Source of the DNA: Anaeroplasmataceae bacterium
GTDB lineage: Bacteria; Bacillota_I; Bacilli_A; Acholeplasmatales; Anaeroplasmataceae
Assembly (NCBI GenBank): GCA_020024985.1
Contig: JAHHSW010000003.1
Coordinates: forward strand, 1-19,784
DNA: 19,784 nt
Direction: 5' to 3'
Below, one piece after another: positions 1-6,360 of the stretch; positions within the stretch are counted from its first letter, which is position 1; every line of letters begins with the position of its first letter. A program made the position numbers and the translations under genes. The notes below the pieces were generated by a model. That model had not been told where the DNA came from, did no database searches, and saw only the letters and a list, made by a program, of their open reading frames with translations.

Positions 1-548
1 GGATATCCACCACGCTCACTCTTGCCATCTACTATTTCATCATTAGCTAAAACAGTACCTAGCTCCTCACACCAGTTAACTGGCATGTCTACCTGCTTAG
101 CTAAGCCCTTTTCAAATAGCTTTTTAAAAATCCATTGTGTCCACTTATAATACTTTGGATCACAAGTTGATATTTCCTTATCCCAATCAAATGAAAGTCC
201 AAGCATCTTTAGCTGATGAGTAAAGGTTGCAATATTCTTTTGAGTAAACCCATCTGGATGGTTACCTGTTGTAATTGCGTATTGCTCAGCTGGAAGACCA
301 AATGCATCCCATCCCATTGGATGTAAAACATTATATCCTTGCATTCTTTTCATTCTTGAAATTATGTCTGTAGCTGTATATCCTTCAGGATGTCCTACAT
401 GTAGACCATGTCCTGATGGATATGGGAACATATCTAGGGCATAGTACTTAGGCTTAGAAAAATCCCAAACATCTGTTTTAAATGTTTGATTTTCATCCCA
501 ATACAATTGCCATTTTTGTTCAATTTCCTTATGATTATAATCTCTCAT
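1..548 (-). CDS. leuS: Leucyl-tRNA synthetase, N-terminal part (partial, cut by left window edge)
   Basis: Class I aminoacyl-tRNA synthetase that charges tRNA-Leu in the cytoplasm. About 182 codons are visible from the ATG at 548; the rest lies beyond base 1. The translation begins [17 protein letters not shown] and continues through the class I signature region [21 protein letters not shown] (split here as residues 41-61; the HIGH-type motif is HVGH at 50-53), then the LeuRS-typical segments [14 protein letters not shown] and [15 protein letters not shown]. This is a clear family match over the whole visible length. An AAGGAGG ribosome binding site lies 8 nt before the ATG. It follows the terminator of the upstream minus-strand operon and probably has its own promoter. 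No T-box leader is present in the space of roughly 100 nt upstream. Confidence 0.97.
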   Translation of the reverse strand, partial: MRDYNHKEIEQKWQLYWDENQTFKTDVWDFSKPKYYALDMFPYPSGHGLHVGHPEGYTATDIISRMKRMQGYNVLHPMGWDAFGLPAEQYAITTGNHPDGFTQKNIATFTHQLKMLGLSFDWDKEISTCDPKYYKWTQWIFKKLFEKGLAKQVDMPVNWCEELGTVLANDEIVDGKSERGGY

Positions 549-586
549 TAAATTTCCCTCCTTAGGGTCACACTTTTACTTGTACT

Positions 587-617
587 ATTCTATCACAAAT
601 CAATCAAATTTTGTAGA
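587..617 (-). promoter_or_regulatory. Candidate leuS promoter
   Basis: On the minus strand a TAGAAT (-10-like, 587-592) lies 38 nt upstream of the leuS ATG, with TCTACA (-35-like, 612-617) at a long spacing of 19. The match is weak; it is proposed because a terminator lies just upstream and leuS needs a start point in this gap. Confidence 0.3.
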
Positions 618-645
618 GAAAAATGCAAAAAGGTGAAAAAACTCT

Positions 646-682
646 TTTATAAAATAAAAGGCCCCCTATTTTTCAAGGGAGC
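646..682 (-). terminator. Rho-independent terminator of the walJ-rlmH-pncC-4TM operon
   Basis: Read on the minus strand, GCTCCCT (676-682) pairs with AGGGGGC (661-667) around an 8-nt loop, 7 pairs including one G-U, followed by a T-rich tail CTTTTATTTTAT. It starts 10 nt after the stop codon of the 4-TM gene (693) and separates that operon from leuS. Confidence 0.75.
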
Positions 683-692
683 ACGCAGCTTT

Positions 693-1097
693 TTAATGTC
701 TATTTGAAATGATTTTAGGCTTATCATCCTTGGCCCTTTTATTAAGCACCAAAAACAAGCAAATAAAGCCAATATTAATGACTAAAAGCCCACACCAATA
801 TAGGTATCCATACTCGCTAAAATGCTTCAAATTTTTGCATAGATAATACATTAAAATTGAGCCTATTAAATAGCTAGCATGAAGGTAGGGGGTATACCTT
901 TTAAAATCATAATTTTCAAGTAAGGAAAGCTTGATTATTATAAAAATAAGCTCTAGGAAGGCAGCAGCCGAAAACAAGCCTATTACAACGTAAAATGAGG
1001 TCTCATTAAACCTGTTTAATGCACTAAATATAATGCCAAAAATAGCCAATATGGCTAATAGGAAATATTCACTATATTTTATAATTTTTTCCTTCAT
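693..1097 (-). CDS. Small four-helix integral membrane protein, unknown function
   Basis: 134 aa, not recognised as a named family. Four hydrophobic segments are visible at about residues 10-28, 34-57, 72-88 and 97-118, with a basic cytoplasmic-looking tail (KRAKDDKPKIISNRH). The first residues (MKEKIIKY) are charged and no cleavable signal is evident, so it should sit in the cytoplasmic membrane. It is the last gene of the walJ-rlmH-pncC operon, starting 10 nt after the pncC stop, with only a weak ribosome binding site (AGGT/GGAC-like) before the ATG, and it is followed by a terminator. The context gives no clear function; the partners are housekeeping genes, so co-transcription may be incidental. 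The gene call is well supported by the operon position and membrane pattern; the function is open. Confidence 0.8.
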   Translation of the reverse strand: MKEKIIKYSEYFLLAILAIFGIIFSALNRFNETSFYVVIGLFSAAAFLELIFIIIKLSLLENYDFKRYTPYLHASYLIGSILMYYLCKNLKHFSEYGYLYWCGLLVINIGFICLFLVLNKRAKDDKPKIISNRH

Positions 1098-1107
1098 TTT
1101 CTAGTAC

Positions 1108-1572
1108 CTAAAGGACCTCATTTAAATACTCAAAAACATAGTCTACAGCCATTTTTCTAACCTTATTTCTACCGACATTTCCAAGCCTTAGGGTAGTGAC
1201 GAAAACATCGTTTTCAATAGCGACACCAATGCATACATTTCCAATAGGAATAATGCCATCAGAGGTAGGACCTGCCGCTCCTGTAATACCTACACCTATA
1301 TTACTTTTAGCTTGGTTTTTTATGCCCTTAGCCATCTCATAGGCAACCTCTTCACTTACTACATTATACTTATCAATAGTTTCCTTTTTTACACCTAAAT
1401 ATTTAATTTTAGCTTCATTTGCATAGGTAACAATGCTCTCATTTAGGACCCATGAGGCACTCGCTACATCAACAAGCCTTGAGACGCACATACCACCTGT
1501 GCAGCTCTCAGCAAAGGCTATTTTATAGCCCTTATTAATAAGCTTATTAACTACCATTTCTTCTGTTGTCAT
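1108..1572 (-). CDS. pncC: Nicotinamide-nucleotide amidase (stand-alone CinA C-terminal domain)
   Basis: Family knowledge: PncC/CinA-C enzymes deamidate nicotinamide mononucleotide to nicotinic acid mononucleotide in pyridine-nucleotide recycling. The 154-aa protein shows the hallmark AESCTGG at residues 21-27 (Ser23 is the expected nucleophile), SIVTYANEAK (46-55), VSEEVAYEMAKG (72-83) and ITGAAGP (96-102) followed by PIGNV. The length matches the stand-alone amidase; the MoCF-like N-terminal half of full CinA is absent and there is no remnant of it upstream, so this is a normal one-domain version, not a truncation. The ATG at 1572 follows an AGAGGT site. It lies 16 nt after rlmH in the same operon and 10 nt before the 4-TM gene. 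Confidence 0.93.
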   Translation of the reverse strand: MTTEEMVVNKLINKGYKIAFAESCTGGMCVSRLVDVASASWVLNESIVTYANEAKIKYLGVKKETIDKYNVVSEEVAYEMAKGIKNQAKSNIGVGITGAAGPTSDGIIPIGNVCIGVAIENDVFVTTLRLGNVGRNKVRKMAVDYVFEYLNEVL

Positions 1573-1588
1573 ATAATATCAACCTCTT

Positions 1589-2068
1589 TTATTTATGATA
1601 TGTTTCATTATTATTTATCTTAAATGCTCTATAAATTTGCTCAAGCAAAATAACCTGCATAAGTTGATGTGGAAATGTCATTTTAGAAAAGCAAAGCTTA
1701 TAATCCACCGTATCAATAACCTTTTTTGCTATACCTAATGACCCTCCAATTATAAAGGAAATATGTGAAGAATTATAGGAAAAAACATTACTAATTTTGC
1801 TAGCAAGCTCCTCACTTGATAGCATTTCTCCACGTAAATCTAAGGCTATTTTATAGCTATTTTGAGGGATAAGCTTTAATATTTTTTCTCCCTCCTTATT
1901 CTTTACGATTTCAATTTCCTTTTGACTTGGGTTATCACATATTGGCTCATCTGAGGCACTTAAAAACTCAATTTTAGTATATTTAGATAATCTTTTTGAA
2001 TACTCATTTATAGCATCCCTTAAATACTTTTCCTTGATGCTACCAATAGAAATTATACTTATTTTCAT
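1589..2068 (-). CDS. rlmH: 23S rRNA (pseudouridine1915-N3)-methyltransferase RlmH
   Basis: SPOUT-class methyltransferase that methylates pseudouridine 1915 in helix 69 of 23S rRNA on the 70S ribosome. The 159-aa protein matches the family end to end: MKISIISIGSIKEKY at the N-terminus, LDLRGEMLSSEELA (77-90), the SAM-binding knot loop FIIGGSLG (105-112), SKMTFPHQLMQVILLEQIYRA, and the invariant C-terminal YHK. Its ATG overlaps the stop of walJ (ATGA), so the two are translationally coupled. A walJ-near-rlmH arrangement is also known from Bacillus (yycJ ... yydA). Nothing is unusual in length or key motifs. Confidence 0.97.
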   Translation of the reverse strand: MKISIISIGSIKEKYLRDAINEYSKRLSKYTKIEFLSASDEPICDNPSQKEIEIVKNKEGEKILKLIPQNSYKIALDLRGEMLSSEELASKISNVFSYNSSHISFIIGGSLGIAKKVIDTVDYKLCFSKMTFPHQLMQVILLEQIYRAFKINNNETYHK

Positions 2069-2904
2069 ACAATAAATTCTCCTGATGCTGATGGTCTTAA
2101 AATTACAAATTCTATATTGTCTGTAGGGATTCCATAGTCCTTAAAAACCTTACCTCTTGTAAGCTCTAGAACTCTACTTAAATTGCATTCCTGAGAAATA
2201 TGGGCATGCATAACAAGCTTAGTTTTAGGGCCAATAACATTACATAATGTAACCATGCTATCCTCATTTGACATATGGCCATGCTCCGATAAAATACGCA
2301 TTTTTAACGGGTACGGTCTAGAGGAATGCATAAGAATTTCTGGGTCATGATTACTCTCTAAAATATAAGCCTCAGCATTGTTTATAAATGGGTAAAGGCT
2401 CTGGTGAACATAGCCTGTATCAGTTATATAAACAAGCTTCTTTTCACCCTCATGAAACACAAAGCCAATCGATTCTGCCGCATCATGAAATGTAGGAAGA
2501 ATATTAACTAATACATCATCTAAAGCTACATCCGGGTACAAAATAGAGTCTTTTATTCGACTAATTAAATGAATTTCTCCAGCCCTATACTTCTTTTCTA
2601 AAAGCTCACATTGCTTAACCTTTGAGCTATTTTTGTATATTGCATAAATTGCATTAAAGGCACCCTTAGAAAGATAAATATGAAGCCCATCAACCTTTAA
2701 AAGCATAGCTAAGCCCTTAATGTGATCTATATGCTCATGGGTAATAAAAAGAGCATTCACATCATTTATGCTTAGATTATAGTTTGATAAATTTAAATCT
2801 ATTTGCCTTTTAGATATTCCTGCATCTATTAAAATGTTTAAATTATTAGCTCTAAGAAGGGTACAATTTCCTTCTGAGCCACTTGAAAATACTACAATAT
2901 TCAT
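2065..2904 (-). CDS. walJ: WalJ/YycJ-type metallo-beta-lactamase-fold hydrolase
   Basis: Cytoplasmic MBL-fold protein of the YycJ/WalJ group, in Firmicutes linked to the WalRK cell-wall regulon and proposed to act as a DNA 5'-exonuclease affecting cell division and DNA repair; the exact role is not settled. From the start chosen here (279 aa) it shows FSSGSEGNC (6-14), LIDAGIS (25-31), and the zinc motif HEHIDH (His56, His58, Asp60, His61), then further metal-ligand regions around FHDAAESIGF, ITDTGYV and a late SEHGHMS and MHAHISQE. An upstream in-frame ATG at 2922 is possible, but it has no ribosome binding site and coincides with the transcription start predicted from the TATAAT at 2928-2933; the ATG at 2904 has GAGG 5 nt upstream and starts the conserved fold. 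First gene of the operon; overlaps rlmH. Confidence 0.93.
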   Translation of the reverse strand: MNIVVFSSGSEGNCTLLRANNLNILIDAGISKRQIDLNLSNYNLSINDVNALFITHEHIDHIKGLAMLLKVDGLHIYLSKGAFNAIYAIYKNSSKVKQCELLEKKYRAGEIHLISRIKDSILYPDVALDDVLVNILPTFHDAAESIGFVFHEGEKKLVYITDTGYVHQSLYPFINNAEAYILESNHDPEILMHSSRPYPLKMRILSEHGHMSNEDSMVTLCNVIGPKTKLVMHAHISQECNLSRVLELTRGKVFKDYGIPTDNIEFVILRPSASGEFIV

Positions 2905-2927
2905 AATAACCTCACTAATCATAGGCT

Positions 2928-2955
2928 ATTATATCATACTTGCTAGAAAAGACAA
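2928..2955 (-). promoter_or_regulatory. SigmaA-type promoter of the walJ operon
   Basis: Minus-strand TTGTCT (-35, 2950-2955), a 16-nt spacer, and a perfect TATAAT (-10, 2928-2933). Expected transcription start about 2921, leaving a leader of about 17 nt before the preferred walJ ATG at 2904, which is enough for its GAGG site. Confidence 0.75.
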
Positions 2956-3020
2956 TAAAACGTGCATATTCTTATACGTGCTTAACCTATTAAATATACA
3001 ATGGCGACAAAAAAGCTTGT

Positions 3021-3040
3021 AATATATATGTATATATATT
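3021..3040. repeat. A+T-only inverted repeat between divergent promoters
   Basis: AATATATA and TATATATT form an 8-bp inverted repeat around TGTA, followed by AAC and a T run. It sits between the walJ and lipoprotein promoters (intergenic 2956-3079). It could melt or bend easily or bind a regulator, but in such A+T-rich DNA it may be chance. Nothing else stands out in this gap. Confidence 0.3.
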
Positions 3041-3079
3041 AACTTTTTTTTAAAAACAATGCTAAAATTTATCTTTTAA

Positions 3080-3108
3080 TTGATTTTTAATTTCATTAAT
3101 GATATGAT
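3080..3108 (+). promoter_or_regulatory. SigmaA-type promoter of the tandem lipoprotein operon
   Basis: TTGATT (-35, 3080-3085), exactly 17 nt spacing, and TATGAT (-10, 3103-3108). Expected start about 3115, giving a leader of about 40 nt that carries AAAGGAG at 3138-3144, 10 nt before the lipoprotein ATG. Confidence 0.7.
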
Positions 3109-3154
3109 ATTATGTGCTATGGTTTAAAAAAATTAGAAAAGGAGTTCAGTATTA

Positions 3155-6100
3155 ATGAGTAAGAAAATTAACAATACACCGCGAAGATTATTGACTGCCT
3201 CAATGTCTGTTGCGTTATTAATATCTTTATCATCATGTTCTGGAGCTGTTAATACAAGTGGTAGCCTAGATGTTAACAAGGAATATGCTAAATCAGGCAA
3301 TTATAATGTAACATATGGTGAGCTTTGGAACGAGTTACAGTGGAATGCAAACACTGTGCTTAGTGAGCAAATAACTAATGTAGTCTTAAACAAATACGTT
3401 ACAAATGTAAACACAGTAATTAATAAAGACTATAAGGACCTTACTGATGATGAAAAGAAAAACCTAGGCCTAACTGAGAATGAGTCAGATAAGGAGGCTA
3501 AATTTGCAAAGCTAAAGAATCACTATAAGGACAGATTAGTTGATTATGTTGTACAGGATATTTATGAGCAAAGCTTCAATAAGGATGGCTATTGGTCAAC
3601 CATATCTAAGCTAAAGCCTGTAAAGAATGAGGTTTCAATTGAAAAGTACATCGATCAAATGTACACTGATCATCATATGTACTATGGTGATAGCAGAGAT
3701 TCTTTCAAGAATTTATTAATCGATGCTTGGAAGCTAGACAAGGAAAATGAAGAGGAGCTTAATACAGCTAAGGCTAAGTACCTAGAGGTTGCTAATGCCT
3801 ATAAGGATGTTTATTATCCACTTCTTGCCAAGGAGCTTTTAGCATTTGCTGATCTTCAAGAGGATATCGATAAGGCCTATAAGGAGGACGACGATAAGGA
3901 TGATGATAAGGATGGTTACTTCACCCATTCTCAATTCAAGACAGCCCTTGAGGAAAAGTACACTAACACATATGATTTAAATATGGTTATGATCAGATTT
4001 ACATCTGAGGAGGAATTCCAAAATACATTACGTGCTTTTGGTTTAAAGGTTTATAATAAGAAATTCTACTTCATCCAGGATGCTAAGGATAGTACAGAAA
4101 GCATCCCATATGAAGAGTATATCGATAGATATGATGAAATAACTGCTAGCTCAGATTTCACAAATCAAAATGGTGTACAACCTGTAAATAGCAATGCCTT
4201 ATTAGAAATCTATATTCAAATGTATAACTATATTTATGGTGGATATAGAGAAACTCTAAAGACAAGCTATAATCAAGATTTCAATGATATCAATGAACTA
4301 AGAGCATTAACAAAGAAAATAATCAATGATTATGCAAGTGATGATGCACAGGATAAGTATATTGCTCTTAAGGATAGCTTAATGGCTAACAATAGTAAGG
4401 AAACTACCTTTACCTCTAAAGATCTTGATAAGATTTCATCTTCATTAAAGAATTATCTATATGAGACTCTTGATGACAACAAGCCTTATTCTACATCTAC
4501 TCAATCTGCAAACGGTGGATACTATGTAGCCTATAAGTTTGAGGATCAAATGGATGAAATAACTGATGAAACTACTAAGAAGTATGAGGAATATTTCAAA
4601 AACGATCCAGATGTTACTTCATTTGAGGTAATGGAAAAGATTAAAGAGGATGAAAAGGTATATAATGAATTACTAGAGGAATTAAAGTTTGATCAATTAA
4701 ATGATTCATTAATTTCTACTGCTCTTAATGAAAAGACTAAAGAGGTTACAGTAAAGATTTATAATGAGCCTCTAGAAATAGCTTATAAGAAGGATCATCC
4801 TGATTATTCTAAGACTCTTGGTAAGCCTTCAAATAAAAATCTATTAGCTACAATTGAGTATGAAAAGCAAACAAAGAACCTAAACATTGTTGCAGACGCA
4901 AACGATAAGAAGGCACTTAAGACAATCAATGGCGAGGCTATTGGTGCCTTTGATGTTTTAGAAAAGAAATTAGGTCCAACTGTTTCTATCGATTTATTAG
5001 CTGATAAGATTGTAAAGGATAACCCTAAATATCAAGAATCATTAAAGGATAAGGAAACTATTAAATACTATAATGATTATCTAGAAATGCTATTAGTTAA
5101 TTTTGCAGCTGGTGGCTTAGCTCAACAGGGCTATGATGCAGCATTAGGTAAGTACAATTTCTTAATGCTTTACTTCCATACTGCTGATGTAAAGAAGATT
5201 ATAAATGATACATTCCTAGTTCAATATACAGCACAAAAGCTTTTAACAGATTATTCAAGCAAATCACTTGCTGAGTTCTTTAATAAGTACACTGATGTAG
5301 CTTATGATAACTACTTCTCATTAAGTGGTACAAGATTAGTTGTATATATGGATAAGGATGATGACAACATTCCAGATGAGACAAGCACAAACTGGGCAGA
5401 TGAAACTGTTACATTTGAAGGTGGCGAGTGCACATTAGAGTATGTTGCAAAGTCATTAATATTCAAGGTATATACAAAGCTAAGTGCTTCTTCAGCTTCA
5501 CATACTGATAGATTAAATCAATTAGTATCTGAAATTAACAATTCAGCAAGAGTTAACTTCCAGGATAACGTAATTGCTCCTGAAAATACATGGGCTGAAT
5601 ATAGACACCTAGGCTTAAAGGTTAAGACTGAGGAATTCTCAGCTACAAACTCAGATGTTGATATTGATAGAAACCTAAAGGATCGTTTATATGGATATGC
5701 AACAGGTCAAAGTGTTACTAACCCAGATAAGAAGTATGAATACTTTAAGAATGGCGAGGCTCCTACAATCTATATGGAACCACTAAATAAGGTTGATTCA
5801 TTAAAGGCAGATAATGATGATATCCTAAAGACTAATGATGGCTACAACCTAATCTTAGTTACAACTGGTTCAAAGAAGCCTTCAGCTAAATGGGAAGACA
5901 AGGATAATTTATTTAAGGATTTCTCAATTAAGTACAATAATCATTATGTAACTGATATTGATGGAATTTCTAATGAAACTGATAAATTAAATCTTAACCA
6001 AATAAGATTATACATTTTAGATAATGCAGTTAACGGTTCATCAAAGCTATCTCCAGCTTCTACTTCATCTGCATTAACTACATTCCTACAACCAGTTCTA

Positions 6101-6358
6101 TCAAGATACAATAGTGCTGAAACACAAAGAATTATCTTATTAAACTTCATAAAGCTTTCGACTAATAATAGTGAGCTTACATTTGATGATAGTAAGACTA
6201 ACGATTATTTAAAGAATGTGATTGAAATTAGTCAAAAGATAGTTGATGACTACAACACAATCTATGATGATCCAAGAACAAATATTTTCCCTGATTGGTG
6301 GAAGGAATTAAATGAACAAGTTTCAAAATTCTTAACTAATAAGGAAGAGGTGAAGTAA
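3155..6358 (+). CDS. Very large lipoprotein, PrsA/SurA-like foldase relative (paralogue 1)
   Basis: 1067 aa. A basic N-terminus, hydrophobic stretch 12-25 and lipobox LSSC (Cys28) mark a lipoprotein anchored on the outer face of the membrane. After it, NVTYGELWNELQ resembles the start of PrsA/SurA N-domains. Two stretches have the beginning and end of a parvulin-like fold: 273-465 (LNMVMIRFTSEEEF ... GGYYVAYKF) and 726-905 (TRLVVYMDKDDDN ... KTNDGYNLILV). The second lacks both histidines usually found in parvulins (Arg727 and Asn898 at those places). Residues 249-260 resemble an EF-hand loop, and 733-742 a DxDxDxxPDE calcium-type loop. The rest is charged, helical and rich in Lys, Asp, Asn and Tyr. 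It is followed 2 nt later by a paralogue aligning along most of its length. Likely an extracytoplasmic chaperone or surface protein; the foldase link is inference from weak similarity, and enzymatic activity is doubtful here. Confidence 0.85.
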   Translation: MSKKINNTPRRLLTASMSVALLISLSSCSGAVNTSGSLDVNKEYAKSGNYNVTYGELWNELQWNANTVLSEQITNVVLNKYVTNVNTVINKDYKDLTDDEKKNLGLTENESDKEAKFAKLKNHYKDRLVDYVVQDIYEQSFNKDGYWSTISKLKPVKNEVSIEKYIDQMYTDHHMYYGDSRDSFKNLLIDAWKLDKENEEELNTAKAKYLEVANAYKDVYYPLLAKELLAFADLQEDIDKAYKEDDDKDDDKDGYFTHSQFKTALEEKYTNTYDLNMVMIRFTSEEEFQNTLRAFGLKVYNKKFYFIQDAKDSTESIPYEEYIDRYDEITASSDFTNQNGVQPVNSNALLEIYIQMYNYIYGGYRETLKTSYNQDFNDINELRALTKKIINDYASDDAQDKYIALKDSLMANNSKETTFTSKDLDKISSSLKNYLYETLDDNKPYSTSTQSANGGYYVAYKFEDQMDEITDETTKKYEEYFKNDPDVTSFEVMEKIKEDEKVYNELLEELKFDQLNDSLISTALNEKTKEVTVKIYNEPLEIAYKKDHPDYSKTLGKPSNKNLLATIEYEKQTKNLNIVADANDKKALKTINGEAIGAFDVLEKKLGPTVSIDLLADKIVKDNPKYQESLKDKETIKYYNDYLEMLLVNFAAGGLAQQGYDAALGKYNFLMLYFHTADVKKIINDTFLVQYTAQKLLTDYSSKSLAEFFNKYTDVAYDNYFSLSGTRLVVYMDKDDDNIPDETSTNWADETVTFEGGECTLEYVAKSLIFKVYTKLSASSASHTDRLNQLVSEINNSARVNFQDNVIAPENTWAEYRHLGLKVKTEEFSATNSDVDIDRNLKDRLYGYATGQSVTNPDKKYEYFKNGEAPTIYMEPLNKVDSLKADNDDILKTNDGYNLILVTTGSKKPSAKWEDKDNLFKDFSIKYNNHYVTDIDGISNETDKLNLNQIRLYILDNAVNGSSKLSPASTSSALTTFLQPVLSRYNSAETQRIILLNFIKLSTNNSELTFDDSKTNDYLKNVIEISQKIVDDYNTIYDDPRTNIFPDWWKELNEQVSKFLTNKEEVK
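3893..3916 (+). repeat. Tandem 12-bp repeat inside the EF-hand-like loop of lipoprotein 1
   Basis: GATAAGGATGAT is followed directly by GATAAGGATGGT (one mismatch). The in-frame duplication encodes DKDD-DKDG and builds the acidic run at residues 247-254. Looks like a replication-slippage product and could vary in copy number between strains. Confidence 0.7.
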
Positions 6359-6360
6359 TC

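Noticed and set aside
549..645. T-box riboswitch upstream of leuS
   Set aside because: The gap is under 100 nt after the preceding terminator and lacks the GGTGG-ACC-GCG box, specifier stem and leader terminator.
1108..1572. PncC as a truncated CinA pseudogene
   Set aside because: The stand-alone amidase is a normal family form, with its own start, SD and complete motifs, and there is no remnant of the N-terminal domain upstream.
2905..2922. Six-residue N-terminal extension of WalJ (ATG at 2922)
   Set aside because: No ribosome binding site and it coincides with the predicted transcription start; the ATG at 2904 has a proper SD.
3021..3057. A+T hairpin plus T run as a terminator
   Set aside because: The stem holds only A-T pairs and there is no gene ending upstream on that strand; walJ is divergent.
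5944..6150. Minus-strand and alternate-frame open frames inside the lipoprotein, GH3 and tex genes
   Set aside because: They lie fully within well-supported genes, lack ribosome binding sites and have no coherent protein features.
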